Shown: positions 8,818 through 18,772 of the stretch, piece after piece
Layout of the letters: each line of letters begins with the position of its first letter
Numbering within the stretch: the first letter of the stretch is position 1
From: Pseudoalteromonas luteoviolacea
Lineage (GTDB): Bacteria > Pseudomonadota > Gammaproteobacteria > Enterobacterales > Alteromonadaceae
Direction: 5' to 3'
NCBI RefSeq assembly: GCF_000814765.1
Contig: NZ_JWIC01000003.1
Span: 255,501-319,500 of the forward strand
DNA length: 64,000 nt
The notes under the pieces: model-generated
The model's input: the letters and a program-made list of their open reading frames with translations, nothing else
The model's database searches: none
Told to the model about the DNA's origin: nothing
Position numbers and translations under genes: made by a program

Positions 8818-9477
8818 TTAAGCAAACTGCATTTCAGGGATATCGCCTTCGACGATTAATTTACCTGCAGTCTTGCTGATAATTTCATCAACACTAACAC
8901 CTGGCGCGCGCTCAAGCAAATGAAATGCGCCGTCTTTTACTTCTAACACAGCGAGATCGGTGACAATCTTTTTCACACAATTTACCCCAGTCAGTGGTAG
9001 TGTACATGACTCAAGTAATTTAGAATCGCCGTGTTTACTAGCATGGGTCATGGTCACAACAATATTTTGTGCGCCCGCGACAAGGTCCATCGCGCCACCC
9101 ATGCCTTTGATTAACTTTTTCGGGATCATCCAAGAGGCAATATTGCCGCTCTGATCCACCTCAAATGCACCTAATACCGTTAAGTCTACATGACCACCAC
9201 GTATCATGGCAAAGCTTTCTGCGCTATTAAAAATAGCTGCTCCTGTGGCTGCTGTCACGGTTTCTTTACCCGCATTGATCATATCTGCGTCAACTTGGTC
9301 AGCATCTGGGTACGGACCCATACCCAATAAGCCATTTTCAGACTGTAGCATCACTTCCATATTGTCAGGTACGTAGTTCGCAACAAGCGTTGGTATGCCA
9401 ATGCCCAGGTTTACGTAGTAACCATCTTGAAGTTCTTGCGCAACGCGCATTGCAATTTGTTCACGATTTAAAGCCAT
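8818..9477 (-). CDS. 3-oxoacid CoA-transferase subunit B
   Basis: The beta subunit (219 residues) of a two-subunit CoA-transferase that moves CoA between succinyl-CoA (or acetyl-CoA) and acetoacetate. The N-terminal YYVNLGIGIPTLVANYV and SENGLLGMGPYP carry the catalytic glutamate of the family. The start ATG at 9477 has GGAG 8 nt upstream; a longer frame to 9552 only overlaps the upstream gene. It is the last gene of the leucine operon, where it activates the acetoacetate released by HMG-CoA lyase. In Shewanella nomenclature it would be one of liuF/liuG; elsewhere it is called scoB or atoA. Confidence 0.9.
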   Translation of the reverse strand: MALNREQIAMRVAQELQDGYYVNLGIGIPTLVANYVPDNMEVMLQSENGLLGMGPYPDADQVDADMINAGKETVTAATGAAIFNSAESFAMIRGGHVDLTVLGAFEVDQSGNIASWMIPKKLIKGMGGAMDLVAGAQNIVVTMTHASKHGDSKLLESCTLPLTGVNCVKKIVTDLAVLEVKDGAFHLLERAPGVSVDEIISKTAGKLIVEGDIPEMQFA

Positions 9478-9487
9478 GGTGATCTCC

Positions 9488-10186
9488 TTACTTGCGCGTA
9501 GTAACACGTTCGATGCGTTTTTCAAAGTTACCCTTGATAACGCGGTTAACATAAATACCTGGGGTATGAATTTCGCTTGGCTCTAATTCGCCAGGCTCAA
9601 CTATTTCTTCTACCTCAACAACTGTAATTTTGCCAGCTGTTGCAGCCATCGGGTTAAAGTTCATCGCGGTATGACGGAATACTAAGTTGCCATAGCGGTC
9701 CGCCTTCCAGGCTTTAACAATGGCAAATTCACCAGTAATAGATTCCTCAAGAATATACGGGCGACCGTTAAATTCTTTAACTTCTTTACCTTCAGCAACA
9801 GGTGTACCATATCCAGTCGCGGTATAAAAACCTGGAATACCCGCACCGCCAGCACGCATTTTTTCTGCAAGGGTGCCTTGTGGGGTGAGTTCTACGTCAA
9901 TGATGCCGTCAAGTAACTGCTGCTCGAATAGGGCGTTTTCGCCAACATAGGATGCGATGATTTTTTTGATTTGACGGTCATGCAATAAAATACCAAGACC
10001 AAAATCATCAACACCGCAGTTATTAGACACCACAGTCAGCTCTTTTGTTTGCTTACGCTTAATTTCAGCGATCAAGCCTTCTGGAATACCACACAGTCCA
10101 AAACCACCGGCAATAACGGTATCTCCATCTTTGAGACCCTCCATTGCTTCTTCGTAGCTAGAAACTACTTTATCGAAACCGGCCAT
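9488..10186 (-). CDS. 3-oxoacid CoA-transferase subunit A
   Basis: The alpha subunit (232 residues) of the same CoA-transferase. It has the [18 protein letters not shown] glycine-rich CoA-binding signature near residues 20-38 and the [15 protein letters not shown] segment. ATG at 10186 follows GAGGAG; a longer frame to 10207 has no good signal. It ends 10 nt before the B-subunit start, consistent with co-translation of a heteromeric enzyme. In the pathway it converts acetoacetate to acetoacetyl-CoA, which the thiolase at 17520 can split. Confidence 0.9.
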   Translation of the reverse strand: MAGFDKVVSSYEEAMEGLKDGDTVIAGGFGLCGIPEGLIAEIKRKQTKELTVVSNNCGVDDFGLGILLHDRQIKKIIASYVGENALFEQQLLDGIIDVELTPQGTLAEKMRAGGAGIPGFYTATGYGTPVAEGKEVKEFNGRPYILEESITGEFAIVKAWKADRYGNLVFRHTAMNFNPMAATAGKITVVEVEEIVEPGELEPSEIHTPGIYVNRVIKGNFEKRIERVTTRK

Positions 10187-10220
10187 TAGCCCACTCCTCG
10201 TTGTCAATATTGTCTTGTTG

Positions 10221-11129
10221 TTAAGACTGGCACGTATTTTTTAATGCCAAAGAAACCTTACTTATAGGTGCTTTGTTGAGCGCATCGCAAATTTGCCAAC
10301 CTGCTTTTGCTAGCCTTTCTAAATCAATTTCGGTACTGATGCCAAGTCCTTGCAGCAAGTAAATAACATCCTCAGTGGCAACATTTCCTGACGCTCCTTT
10401 GGCATAAGGGCAGCCTCCAAGGCCAGCAACCGCGCTGTCGATTGTTGCAATGCCCATTTCAAGCGCTTTATGGATGTTTGCAAGGGCTTGCCCATAAGTA
10501 TCATGGAAATGTACTGCAAGCCTTTGTGCTGGGATATGTTTGAGTAGCAAGCTTAGTAGCGATTCTATTTGATTTGCGGTGCCGACGCCTATGGTATCGC
10601 CAAGACTTATCTCATAACAACCAAGTGCCAACAATTGTTTACATACTGCGAGAACCTGCTCGGGTTCCACTTTTCCCTGGTAGGGGCAGCCTGCAATACA
10701 ACTGACATAACCTCTTACTTTGATGTTGTTTTTTTGTGCAAGTTCAACCACGGGGCGAAAGCGTTCAATGCTTTCTTCAATGCTGCAATTGATGTTTTTT
10801 TGCGTAAATGCTTCACTGGCGGCCGTGAAGATAGCAAATTCGTCAACTTGGTTTTCAAGGGCCAATTCAGCCCCTTTTAGATTCGGTGTAAGCGCACTTA
10901 TCTCGACGTCTTCTTTGCGTGTAATGCCTTGTATCACTTGCGCCGAATCAGCCATTTGCGGCACCCATTTAGGGGAGACAAAAGCGCCCGCTTCAAGGTG
11001 TTTTAATCCCGCGTCTGCCAGCGCATTTAAGAGCGTTATTTTGCTTTGTGTACTGACCGAGGCCTCGTTTTGCAAGCCATCGCGGGCACCCACTTCGACA
11101 ATTTTAACTTGAGTAGGGTAGTTAGCCAT
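10221..11129 (-). CDS. liuE: Hydroxymethylglutaryl-CoA lyase
   Basis: Cleaves HMG-CoA to acetyl-CoA and acetoacetate in the last step of leucine breakdown. The 302-residue TIM-barrel protein starts with [15 protein letters not shown] (catalytic Arg-Asp), has [12 protein letters not shown] (metal-binding HxH) and the loop [15 protein letters not shown] with the active-site cysteine. The start is ATG at 11129, overlapping the end of the carboxylase gene by 8 nt. A longer frame exists but lies inside that upstream gene. Confidence 0.93.
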   Translation of the reverse strand: MANYPTQVKIVEVGARDGLQNEASVSTQSKITLLNALADAGLKHLEAGAFVSPKWVPQMADSAQVIQGITRKEDVEISALTPNLKGAELALENQVDEFAIFTAASEAFTQKNINCSIEESIERFRPVVELAQKNNIKVRGYVSCIAGCPYQGKVEPEQVLAVCKQLLALGCYEISLGDTIGVGTANQIESLLSLLLKHIPAQRLAVHFHDTYGQALANIHKALEMGIATIDSAVAGLGGCPYAKGASGNVATEDVIYLLQGLGISTEIDLERLAKAGWQICDALNKAPISKVSLALKNTCQS

Positions 11130-13074
11130 TCGCTTCTTCCTCAACGATAGCCAGCATAGCGCCATGGCTGACGAGCTCACCTTCATCAAAGCAGTAGCTT
11201 GCCAGTGTGCCATCAAATGGTGCGTTAAGGGTATATTCCATCTTCATCGCTTCGATCACGACAATAGGATCCCCTTTACTGACTTTTGCTCCCACTGTTT
11301 GTAGGTGTTTCACGACGGTGCCATTCAGTGGCGCAGCCAAAGGTGCTTCTTGATGCTCTTGCTCGCTCACGTAGTGCTTAGTTTTAAGCTCGAAGGTGTG
11401 CTGATAAGGGCCGTACATTACCGTGATTGTTGACTCGTCAATGAGCACATCGGCGATCATGCGCTTGCCATCAACATTCGCAATCAGTTGGTGACCTTCA
11501 AGCTTGGCTTCTACGCGATGCTCAAAGTCTTGGTAGTGAACTTGCCAATGATGACCTTGCGCCTGTGCAACGACAAAGTGCTCGGTAAATGGCACGGTGA
11601 GCTTACGAGCTTGATTGAGCCTAAAGCCAACTTGCTGCCAAGGGGTATTGAGTTTCGGTGCTTGTTTGTGAGCAAGGTAAGCAATGCTTGCCAAGCACAC
11701 CAAAGTATCACTAGGCGCTTTAGATGATGTCAGCTCGTCTGTTTGCGTATCAATAAAGTGCGTATCAGGTGCACCAGCCATAAAGGTTGGATGTTCAGCT
11801 AAATGATGTAAAAACGCAATGTTGCTTTTCACACCGGCTAGGTGTACTTCGTTAAGCGCAGACCTGAGCTTAAGCAAAGCCGTGCGCCTGTCGTGACCAT
11901 GCACAATTAATTTGGCGATCATTGGGTCATAGAACGGACTAATTTCATCACCTTGTTGCACGCCAGTGTCTATTCGCACTCCGCGCTGTGCTTTAGGGAA
12001 GCTCAGATGCGCTAAATTACCCGAGTAGGGCATGAAGTTTTCTTCAGGGTCTTCTGCATAAATACGCGCTTCGAAGCTGTGGCCTCGTAATGTGATGTGC
12101 GCTTGCGAAAGTGGCAGGTGCTCATTATTTGCCACACGAATTTGCCATTCAACTAGGTCTTGTCCAGTCACCATTTCAGTGACCGGGTGCTCTACTTGCA
12201 GGCGCGTATTCATTTCCATAAAGAAGAACTCGTCACCGCACAGTAAAAACTCAACCGTACCGGCTCCACGGTAGTTAATGGCTTGTGCGCATCGAACCGC
12301 TGCTTCCCCCATCTCTTTACGTAGCGCATCACTTAAGTCGGGTGCAGGCGCTTCTTCAATGACTTTTTGATGACGACGCTGCAGTGAGCAATCTCTGTCG
12401 CCCAAGTAAACGCAATTGCCATGGTTATCAGCAAACACCTGTACTTCTACATGGCGCGGTTTATCGACAAAACGCTCTAGTAAGACTAGGTCGTTACCAA
12501 AGCTTGCCAAAGCTTCACGTTTAGCGCCTTCTAATGCACTCAAAAACTCATCAGCACTTCTGACAACGCGCATACCTTTACCACCGCCGCCAAAAGCGGC
12601 TTTGATAAGGACTGGGTAGCCAACCTTTTCAGCTTCAGAAGTTAAAAACTCGGTGTCTTGCTGCTGGCCGTAGTAGCCTGGTACTAATGGCACATTGGCT
12701 TGTGCCATGATTTCTTTTGCGCGGGTTTTTGACCCCATGGCTTCGATTGAACTGGCAAGTGGGCCAATGAAAACAATATTGTTTTCTTCACAGGCATTCG
12801 CAAAAGCATCATTTTCTGACAAAAAGCCGTAGCCTGGGTGAATACAATCCGCGCCACTTTGCTTGGCAACCTCTAAAATACGTTCACTGACAAGGTATGA
12901 GTCTTTACTTGGTGCAGGACCAATGAAATAGGCTTCATCTGCTTGTTTAACATGCAGTGCATCGGCATCCGCTTCTGAATAAACCGCGACTGTACTCATG
13001 CCTAAGCGTTTTGCGGTGCGCATGACTCGACAGGCGATTTCACCTCGGTTAGCGATTAAGATTTTCTTTAACAT
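11122..13074 (-). CDS. liuD: 3-methylcrotonyl-CoA carboxylase, biotin-carrying alpha subunit
   Basis: A 650-residue protein carrying the biotin carboxylase half and the biotinyl domain of methylcrotonyl-CoA carboxylase, which makes 3-methylglutaconyl-CoA. The order is biotin-carboxylase N-domain (KKILIANRGEIACRVM at the start), ATP-grasp with the FGGGGKGMR loop, the MEMNTRLQVEHPVTE active-site segment, the C-domain, and a C-terminal biotinyl domain with the acceptor lysine in VIEAMKMEYTLN. The start ATG at 13074 has a clear AAGGAG. It works with the carboxyltransferase encoded two genes upstream at 13877-15484. Confidence 0.95.
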   Translation of the reverse strand: MLKKILIANRGEIACRVMRTAKRLGMSTVAVYSEADADALHVKQADEAYFIGPAPSKDSYLVSERILEVAKQSGADCIHPGYGFLSENDAFANACEENNIVFIGPLASSIEAMGSKTRAKEIMAQANVPLVPGYYGQQQDTEFLTSEAEKVGYPVLIKAAFGGGGKGMRVVRSADEFLSALEGAKREALASFGNDLVLLERFVDKPRHVEVQVFADNHGNCVYLGDRDCSLQRRHQKVIEEAPAPDLSDALRKEMGEAAVRCAQAINYRGAGTVEFLLCGDEFFFMEMNTRLQVEHPVTEMVTGQDLVEWQIRVANNEHLPLSQAHITLRGHSFEARIYAEDPEENFMPYSGNLAHLSFPKAQRGVRIDTGVQQGDEISPFYDPMIAKLIVHGHDRRTALLKLRSALNEVHLAGVKSNIAFLHHLAEHPTFMAGAPDTHFIDTQTDELTSSKAPSDTLVCLASIAYLAHKQAPKLNTPWQQVGFRLNQARKLTVPFTEHFVVAQAQGHHWQVHYQDFEHRVEAKLEGHQLIANVDGKRMIADVLIDESTITVMYGPYQHTFELKTKHYVSEQEHQEAPLAAPLNGTVVKHLQTVGAKVSKGDPIVVIEAMKMEYTLNAPFDGTLASYCFDEGELVSHGAMLAIVEEEANG

Positions 13075-13084
13075 GTTATTCTCC

Positions 13085-13867
13085 TTATTCGCTTGCCGTC
13101 GGTTGCCAATTAGGCGCGCGTTTATCAAAAAAGGCACTCAAACCTTCTTGTCCTTCGTCACTCACTCGAATTTCAGCGATGCGTTTTGCGGTGTGTGTGA
13201 TCAGTTGCTCATCGATGGCTTTACCAGCGACCTCATCAATCAGAGACTTTGCACTTTTGACGGCAGTTGGGCCGTTATTTAAAAGCTGCTCAATGAAATA
13301 TTCTTCACTTCGTTCTAAATTGTCACTGATCTGGTGAATAAGCCCAAGCTCGAGGGCTTTCTCAGCTTGAAAGACTTCAGCTGTTAAAAAGTAACGTCTT
13401 GCTTGCCTTTCGCCAATCGCTCTAATCACATAGGGACTGATAACCGCAGGGATAAGGCCTAGCTTGACTTCGCTTAAGCAAAACTTTGCATTGGGTGAGG
13501 CAACCGCGATATCGCAACAAGCGATAAGGCCAAGAGCGCCACCAAAAGCGGCACCTTGCACCAAACATAGCGTTGGGTGAGGAGAGGAAGCCAGCACTTG
13601 CATCAGCTTTGCCAGCTCTAAAGAGTCAGCGACGTTTTCTTCATAATTGTTATCCGCCATTGACTTCATCCAAGCTAAGTCAGCGCCGGCTGAAAAGTGC
13701 TTACCATTGGTTTTTAAAACCAATGCGCGAATGTCTAGTTTATTGGCATAATCAATGGTTTTGATTAGCTCTGCGATGATTTCAGCATTAAATGCATTGT
13801 GTTTTTCAGGACGACTTAATTCTAAAATCGCCACTTTGCTCTTTGTTATATTTAAAGTGACAGACAT
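13085..13867 (-). CDS. liuC: Methylglutaconyl-CoA hydratase (crotonase family)
   Basis: Hydrates 3-methylglutaconyl-CoA to HMG-CoA. It is a 260-residue crotonase-fold protein with HFSAGADLAWM (first oxyanion-hole segment), GAAFGGALGLIACCDIA, and CLSEVKLGLIPA holding one catalytic glutamate. At the position of the other crotonase glutamate (usually GGGxELA) it has glycine (GGALGLIA); I believe this is a feature of LiuC proteins, from memory. It lies between the two carboxylase subunit genes, with gaps of about 10 nt on either side. Confidence 0.9.
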   Translation of the reverse strand: MSVTLNITKSKVAILELSRPEKHNAFNAEIIAELIKTIDYANKLDIRALVLKTNGKHFSAGADLAWMKSMADNNYEENVADSLELAKLMQVLASSPHPTLCLVQGAAFGGALGLIACCDIAVASPNAKFCLSEVKLGLIPAVISPYVIRAIGERQARRYFLTAEVFQAEKALELGLIHQISDNLERSEEYFIEQLLNNGPTAVKSAKSLIDEVAGKAIDEQLITHTAKRIAEIRVSDEGQEGLSAFFDKRAPNWQPTASE

Positions 13868-13876
13868 GTACGCCCC

Positions 13877-15484
13877 CTACATTCTGAAAATACCAAACTT
13901 AGATTCTTGACTCGGCGCGTTCGCCGCAGCTTCTAACGCCAGACCTAATACGTTGCGTGTGTCTGCTGGGTCGATGATGCCATCATCCCAGAGTCTTGCA
14001 CTGGCATAGTATGGATGACCTTGCTTTTCATACTGCTCGACAATCGGCTTTTTGAACTCAGTAACTTCGTCATCGCTCATGCTCAGGCCTTTACGCGCAA
14101 GGCCATCTTGACGGACTTGCGTGAGTACGCCAGCGGCTTGTTCGCCACCCATGACGGATATTCGCGCATTTGGCCACATCCACATCATGGTGGGTTCGTA
14201 TGCGCGACCACACATGCCGTAGTTACCAGCGCCGTATGAGCCACCAATCAGTACCGTAAATTTAGGTACGTCTGCACAAGACACCGCGGTAACCATTTTG
14301 GCACCATGTTTGGCGATGCCTTCGGCTTCGTATTTTTGGCCAACCATAAATCCAGTGATATTTTGTAAAAACAACAGAGGAATATCACGTTGTGCACACA
14401 GTTGGATAAAGTGTGCGCCTTTTTGCGCCGACTCTGAAAACAAAATACCGTTATTTGCGACGATCCCCACAGGGCGGCCAAATATTTCGGCAAAGCCGGT
14501 GACAAGCGTTTCACCAAAGTAGCGCTTAAACTCGTCAAACTGAGAGTCATCCACGATGCGTGCAATGACTTCTCTGACATCAAATGGCTTTTTCAGATCG
14601 GTACCGACAATGCCGTAGATCTCTCTAATATCATATCTTGGTGGCTTGATGTCTTTTAGAATAGGTTGGGTAGGGCGCTGATGGTTTAGTCGTTCAATAC
14701 ATTGGCGCGCAATTGAAAGGGCGTGTTCGTCATTTTCTGCATAGTGATCGGCCACACCAGACACTTTACAGTGGACATCTGCACCACCTAAATCCTCTGC
14801 ACTGACCTCCTCACCAGTAGCCGCTTTTACCAAAGGCGGACCTGCTAAGAAAATCGTACCTTGCTCTTTGACTATGATGCTTTCATCAGCCATGGCGGGC
14901 ACATAGGCACCACCTGCGGTACATAAGCCCATGACCACGGCAATTTGTGGAATGCCCTTGGCTGACATACGGGCCTGATTATAGAAGATGCGACCAAAAT
15001 GCAGTTTATCTGGGAATACTTCGTCTTGTTCAGGTAAGTTAGCGCCACCAGAGTCGACTAGATATATACATGGTAAGTGGCAGCACTCTGCGATTTCTTG
15101 TGCTCTTAAATGCTTTTTAACCGTCAAAGGGAAATAAGTGCCGCCTTTTACAGTGGCGTCGTTGCCAACAATCATACATTCGACACCCTTAACGCGTCCG
15201 ATCCCAGCGACAACACCAGCACATGGGATGTCTTGTTCGTATACGCCAAACGCGGCAAATTGAGAAATTTCTAAAAAGGGAGAGCCTTCGTCAAGTAGGG
15301 TATCAATTCTGTCGCGTACAAATAGTTTTCCGCGACTTTGATGGCGGGCTATCAGGGCTTCGCCGCCACCTTGACTTAAATTTGCGACCTTATCATTTAA
15401 ATCTGCAACCAATGACGCCATTGCGTCATGGTTGTCTTTAAATTGCTGGTCATGCGTATTAACTGAAGTATTTAATACCGTCAT
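13877..15484 (-). CDS. liuB: 3-methylcrotonyl-CoA carboxylase, carboxyltransferase beta subunit
   Basis: A 535-residue carboxyltransferase that moves CO2 from biotin to 3-methylcrotonyl-CoA. It has two crotonase-like halves: [13 protein letters not shown] and [19 protein letters not shown] in the first, and [25 protein letters not shown] plus [19 protein letters not shown] in the second. The length is normal for the family. It lies directly downstream of liuA in one minus-strand operon. Confidence 0.95.
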   Translation of the reverse strand: MTVLNTSVNTHDQQFKDNHDAMASLVADLNDKVANLSQGGGEALIARHQSRGKLFVRDRIDTLLDEGSPFLEISQFAAFGVYEQDIPCAGVVAGIGRVKGVECMIVGNDATVKGGTYFPLTVKKHLRAQEIAECCHLPCIYLVDSGGANLPEQDEVFPDKLHFGRIFYNQARMSAKGIPQIAVVMGLCTAGGAYVPAMADESIIVKEQGTIFLAGPPLVKAATGEEVSAEDLGGADVHCKVSGVADHYAENDEHALSIARQCIERLNHQRPTQPILKDIKPPRYDIREIYGIVGTDLKKPFDVREVIARIVDDSQFDEFKRYFGETLVTGFAEIFGRPVGIVANNGILFSESAQKGAHFIQLCAQRDIPLLFLQNITGFMVGQKYEAEGIAKHGAKMVTAVSCADVPKFTVLIGGSYGAGNYGMCGRAYEPTMMWMWPNARISVMGGEQAAGVLTQVRQDGLARKGLSMSDDEVTEFKKPIVEQYEKQGHPYYASARLWDDGIIDPADTRNVLGLALEAAANAPSQESKFGIFRM

Positions 15485-15495
15485 GCCACTTCTCC

Positions 15496-16671
15496 TTAAC
15501 GGCTTTCATTGAATAACTCACGACCAATCAGCATACGACGTATCTCAGACGTACCTGCGCCAATTTCATAAAGCTTGGCATCACGTAAAAGTCGACCTGT
15601 TGAGTATTCATTGATGTAACCATTACCGCCAAGTAGCTGAATCGCATCTAGAGCAAGTTTGGTAGCAAGTTCAGCGGCATATAAAATTGCGCCAGCAGCG
15701 TCTTTACGAGTGGTTTCACCACGGTCACACGCTTTTGCTACGGTATATACGTATGAACGCGCCGCATTCATTTGCGTATACATATCTGCGATTTTGCCTT
15801 GTACCAATTGGAATTCGCCAATCGATTGATTGAACTGTTGACGCTCATGAATATATGGCACAACCACATCCATACATGCTTGCATGATACCCAGTGGACC
15901 ACCTGCTAATACAACGCGCTCATAATCAAGTCCGCTCATTAGGACTTTCACGCCCTCATTCAACGTACCCAGAATATTCTCTTCAGGTACTTCGCAGTCT
16001 TCGAATACAAGCTCACAGGTGTTTGACCCGCGCATACCTAACTTATCGAGTTTTTGCGCAGTAGAAAAACCAGGAGAGTTACGCTCAACGATAAAAGCGG
16101 TAATACCGCGAGGGCCTGCATCTAATTCAGTTTTGGCGTATATAACAAATACATCAGCATCAGGACCATTGGTGATCCACATTTTGTTGCCGTTCAGTAC
16201 GTACTTATCGCCTTTTTTCTCGGCTTTGAGTTTCATTGAAACCACATCAGAACCTGAGTTAGGCTCACTCATTGCCAACGCACCGATGTGCTCGCCACTG
16301 ATTAGCTTAGGTAAGTACTTTTCTTTTTGTGCTTGGTTGCCGTTACGGTTGATTTGGTTTACACACAGATTAGAGTGTGCACCGTAGCTTAAACCAATAG
16401 ACGCGCTTGCACGGCTAATTTCTTCCATCGCGATTACGTGCTCTAAATAGCCCATATTCGCACCGCCAAATTCCTCTGGCACAGTGATGCCGAGTAAGCC
16501 CATTTCGCCAAACTTTGGCCATAGCTCATTTGGAAAGTTATTTTCTTGGTCGGTCTTTTCTGCCAATGGTGCGATTTCGCTGGTGGCAAAGTTATTGACA
16601 TGATCACGGATCATATCTGCGGTTTCACCAAGTCCAAAATTGAGTTCTTTATAGAGTGATACTGTGCTCAT
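15496..16671 (-). CDS. liuA: Isovaleryl-CoA dehydrogenase
   Basis: An FAD-dependent acyl-CoA dehydrogenase (391 residues) oxidising isovaleryl-CoA to 3-methylcrotonyl-CoA, the first step specific to leucine. Signatures are [18 protein letters not shown] and [33 protein letters not shown]. The [13 protein letters not shown] stretch contains the family-typical glutamate position of isovaleryl-CoA dehydrogenases. The start is ATG at 16671 (AGGATG upstream); an earlier in-frame ATG at 16710 has no signal. It is the first catabolic gene after liuR. Confidence 0.95.
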   Translation of the reverse strand: MSTVSLYKELNFGLGETADMIRDHVNNFATSEIAPLAEKTDQENNFPNELWPKFGEMGLLGITVPEEFGGANMGYLEHVIAMEEISRASASIGLSYGAHSNLCVNQINRNGNQAQKEKYLPKLISGEHIGALAMSEPNSGSDVVSMKLKAEKKGDKYVLNGNKMWITNGPDADVFVIYAKTELDAGPRGITAFIVERNSPGFSTAQKLDKLGMRGSNTCELVFEDCEVPEENILGTLNEGVKVLMSGLDYERVVLAGGPLGIMQACMDVVVPYIHERQQFNQSIGEFQLVQGKIADMYTQMNAARSYVYTVAKACDRGETTRKDAAGAILYAAELATKLALDAIQLLGGNGYINEYSTGRLLRDAKLYEIGAGTSEIRRMLIGRELFNESR

Positions 16672-16767
16672 CTTGTTGTCATCCTGTGTGAGAATTTGTG
16701 TTATACCCAAGCGGGTGACTGAGGCCGCTTTTGGTCAACGCCTCAGCGAACAAATACTGTGTACTGA

Positions 16768-17163
16768 TTAGTCTTGTAATTCTTTTAATGTATCGAGACA
16801 GCGTCTTTCTGCTGTCACCAGTTCCATCAGGACGACTTTTATGTCATCCATTTGCTGACTTAAATCTGCTTTTTTTTCTTCTATTAATTGCAGCATAGTA
16901 TGGAGCTGTTTTTCGCTGGATTTGTCTGCATCATAAAGCTCAAACAATCTGCCAGTTTCGGCAAGCGTAAAACCAAGTCGCTTTCCGCGCAGAATAAGTT
17001 TAAGACGCACTTTGTCTCGTTTTGAATAAATACGGGTCTGACCATTACGTTCTGGCGAAAGTAATCCTTGATCTTCATAAAAACGAATACTTCGTGTGGT
17101 AATGTCAAATTCCTTAGCGAGTTCGCTTATTGAGTAGGTTGGTTCTTTATTGGTGTCTTGCAT
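16768..17163 (-). CDS. liuR: MerR-family regulator of branched-chain amino acid catabolism LiuR
   Basis: A 131-residue MerR-type regulator with an N-terminal winged helix (TYSISELAKEFDITTRSIRFYEDQGLLSPERNGQTRIYSKRD) and a short C-terminal coiled coil without a cysteine cluster of metal sensors. It is the promoter-proximal gene of the leucine operon and is divergent from the thiolase/mmsA operon. LiuR in Shewanella and Pseudomonas controls exactly these genes, and LiuR-like boxes lie in both promoters here. Identification rests on this context plus the sequence style. Confidence 0.92.
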   Translation of the reverse strand: MQDTNKEPTYSISELAKEFDITTRSIRFYEDQGLLSPERNGQTRIYSKRDKVRLKLILRGKRLGFTLAETGRLFELYDADKSSEKQLHTMLQLIEEKKADLSQQMDDIKVVLMELVTAERRCLDTLKELQD

Positions 17164-17196
17164 TATTTACACACTTACTTCGAAACTGATTAGACC

Positions 17197-17225
17197 AATA
17201 TAAGTGAAGTTTACGTAAAGGTAAA
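17197..17225 (-). promoter_or_regulatory. liuR promoter with LiuR-like box
   Basis: On the minus strand TTTACC (17220-17225) and TATATT (17197-17202) are 17 nt apart. A box TTTACGTAAAGGTAAA (17210-17225, plus-strand reading) overlaps the -35 and the spacer; it is the palindrome TTTACG-N4-CGTAAA with one mismatch. The position inside the promoter fits MerR-family regulators. Confidence 0.7.
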
Positions 17226-17431
17226 GTGTCGTTTTTGCATCATGCTTTAGTCGCATATGCAAAATCTGGATCTTGAACTACTTTTAGCTCGCATAAGGCA
17301 CTATATGCTTTGTTAATTTGCTCTTAAACATGGGATATAGCAAGGGAATGCGCAGTAAAATGCCAACTTGGCAAGACAGCTGTGCAAGTAAACTTTACAT
17401 TTTTGAAAATCGCAAAGCGCTTGTTTTTAGA

Positions 17432-17466
17432 TTTACGTTGGCGTAAACGTAAATTTTAGGTATGCT
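17432..17466 (+). promoter_or_regulatory. Promoter and LiuR-like box of the thiolase/mmsA operon
   Basis: TTTACGTTGGCGTAAA (17432-17447) is a perfect inverted repeat with a 4-nt spacer, followed at once by a second half-site ACGTAAA. Promoter-like hexamers TTGGCG (17438-17443) and TATGCT (17461-17466), 17 nt apart, overlap it. This matches the box at liuR, suggesting both divergent operons answer to LiuR. Confidence 0.7.
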
Positions 17467-17519
17467 CGACGTAAGAGATTACTAAAAGCAAGCAATTTGC
17501 TTGTTAACAGGAGTTTTAA

Positions 17520-18698
17520 ATGAGTAACGAAGCCGTAGTCATCGTAGCAGCAAAACGTACCCCTATGGGTGGTTTTATGGGAAGCCTATCTGGAGCAGCT
17601 GCAACAGATTTAGGTGCAACTGCAATTAAAGCTGTCATGAATGATACTGGTTTATCGGATGCCAGCATCGATGAAGTCATTATGGGATGTGTATTGCCAG
17701 CAGGTCTCGGTCAAGCGCCAGCGCGCCAAGCTGTATTGCATGCAGGTCTTGCACGTTCAACGGGTGCAACAACCATTAATAAAGTATGTGGCTCAGGTCT
17801 TAAAGCAGCCATGTTCGCTCATGATTTAATTAAATCAGGTAGTATCAAAACTGCGATTGCAGGTGGTATGGAAAGCATGACAAATGCACCATATTTCATG
17901 CCAAATGCGCGTGGTGGTATGCGTATGGGCCACAATCAAGTTATCGACCACATGATGGCTGACGGTCTTGAAGATGCATATGATAAAAAAGCAATGGGCT
18001 GTTTTGCTCAAGATACTGCTGATCAATATGGCATTACTCGCGAAAATATGGATGAGTTTGCTCTTAATTCACTAAGTAAAGCAAACGCAGCAATTGAAAG
18101 CGGCAACTTCGACAATGAAGTGATTCCGCATGTTATTTCTACTCGCAAAGGTAACATTGAAGTAACAACAGACGAGCAGCCAGGTAACGCACGTCCAGAT
18201 AAAATTCCTTCACTACGTCCAGCGTTCAAAAAAGACGGCACCATCACAGCGGCTAACTCGTCATCTATTTCAGATGGTGCAGCAGCGCTTATTTTGATGA
18301 GTGAGTCTGAAGCAAAGGCACATGGCTTAACCCCGCTATGTAAAATTGTGGCGCACGCTACACATTCTCAAGCGCCAGCTGAGTTTACAATTGCGCCAGT
18401 GGGTGCGATGAACTCATTACTTGATAAAGCGGGTTGGTCAAAAGAAGACGTAGACCTTTGGGAAATCAATGAAGCATTTGCCATGGTAACTATGCTTGCT
18501 ATCAATGAAATGCAACTTGATAGTGCAAAAGTTAACGTCAATGGCGGTGCATGTGCGCTAGGTCACCCAATTGGCGCAAGTGGTGCGCGTATTTTGGTGA
18601 CACTTATCCATGCACTTCGCAATCGTGGTCTATCAAAAGGCATCGCATCACTGTGTATCGGTGGTGGTGAGGCGGTTGCACTAGCAGTAGAAGTTTAA
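17520..18698 (+). CDS. atoB: Acetyl-CoA C-acetyltransferase
   Basis: A thiolase (392 residues) that splits acetoacetyl-CoA or 2-methylacetoacetyl-CoA to acetyl-CoA and acetyl- or propionyl-CoA. It carries the acyl-enzyme cysteine (Cys90) in [10 protein letters not shown], the NEAFA motif, and the C-terminal [16 protein letters not shown] with catalytic His and [12 protein letters not shown] with the second Cys. A good AGGAG precedes the ATG. As first gene of the plus-strand operon under a LiuR box, it can finish both the leucine (acetoacetyl-CoA) and isoleucine (2-methylacetoacetyl-CoA) routes. Confidence 0.93.
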   Translation: MSNEAVVIVAAKRTPMGGFMGSLSGAAATDLGATAIKAVMNDTGLSDASIDEVIMGCVLPAGLGQAPARQAVLHAGLARSTGATTINKVCGSGLKAAMFAHDLIKSGSIKTAIAGGMESMTNAPYFMPNARGGMRMGHNQVIDHMMADGLEDAYDKKAMGCFAQDTADQYGITRENMDEFALNSLSKANAAIESGNFDNEVIPHVISTRKGNIEVTTDEQPGNARPDKIPSLRPAFKKDGTITAANSSSISDGAAALILMSESEAKAHGLTPLCKIVAHATHSQAPAEFTIAPVGAMNSLLDKAGWSKEDVDLWEINEAFAMVTMLAINEMQLDSAKVNVNGGACALGHPIGASGARILVTLIHALRNRGLSKGIASLCIGGGEAVALAVEV

Positions 18699-18707
18699 AA
18701 TCGTCAA

Positions 18708-18742
18708 AGCGCCGCACTTATACTAATTTCTAACGCGGCGCT
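18708..18742 (+). terminator. Hairpin between the thiolase gene and mmsA
   Basis: AGCGCCGC and GCGGCGCT form an 8-bp stem around a 19-nt loop, ten nt after the thiolase stop. Only a weak T-rich tail follows, so it may be an mRNA processing or partial-termination site inside the operon. Confidence 0.4.
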
Positions 18743-18772
18743 ACTTTCAGTTTTTATGGGGAGGAGTGCAAA

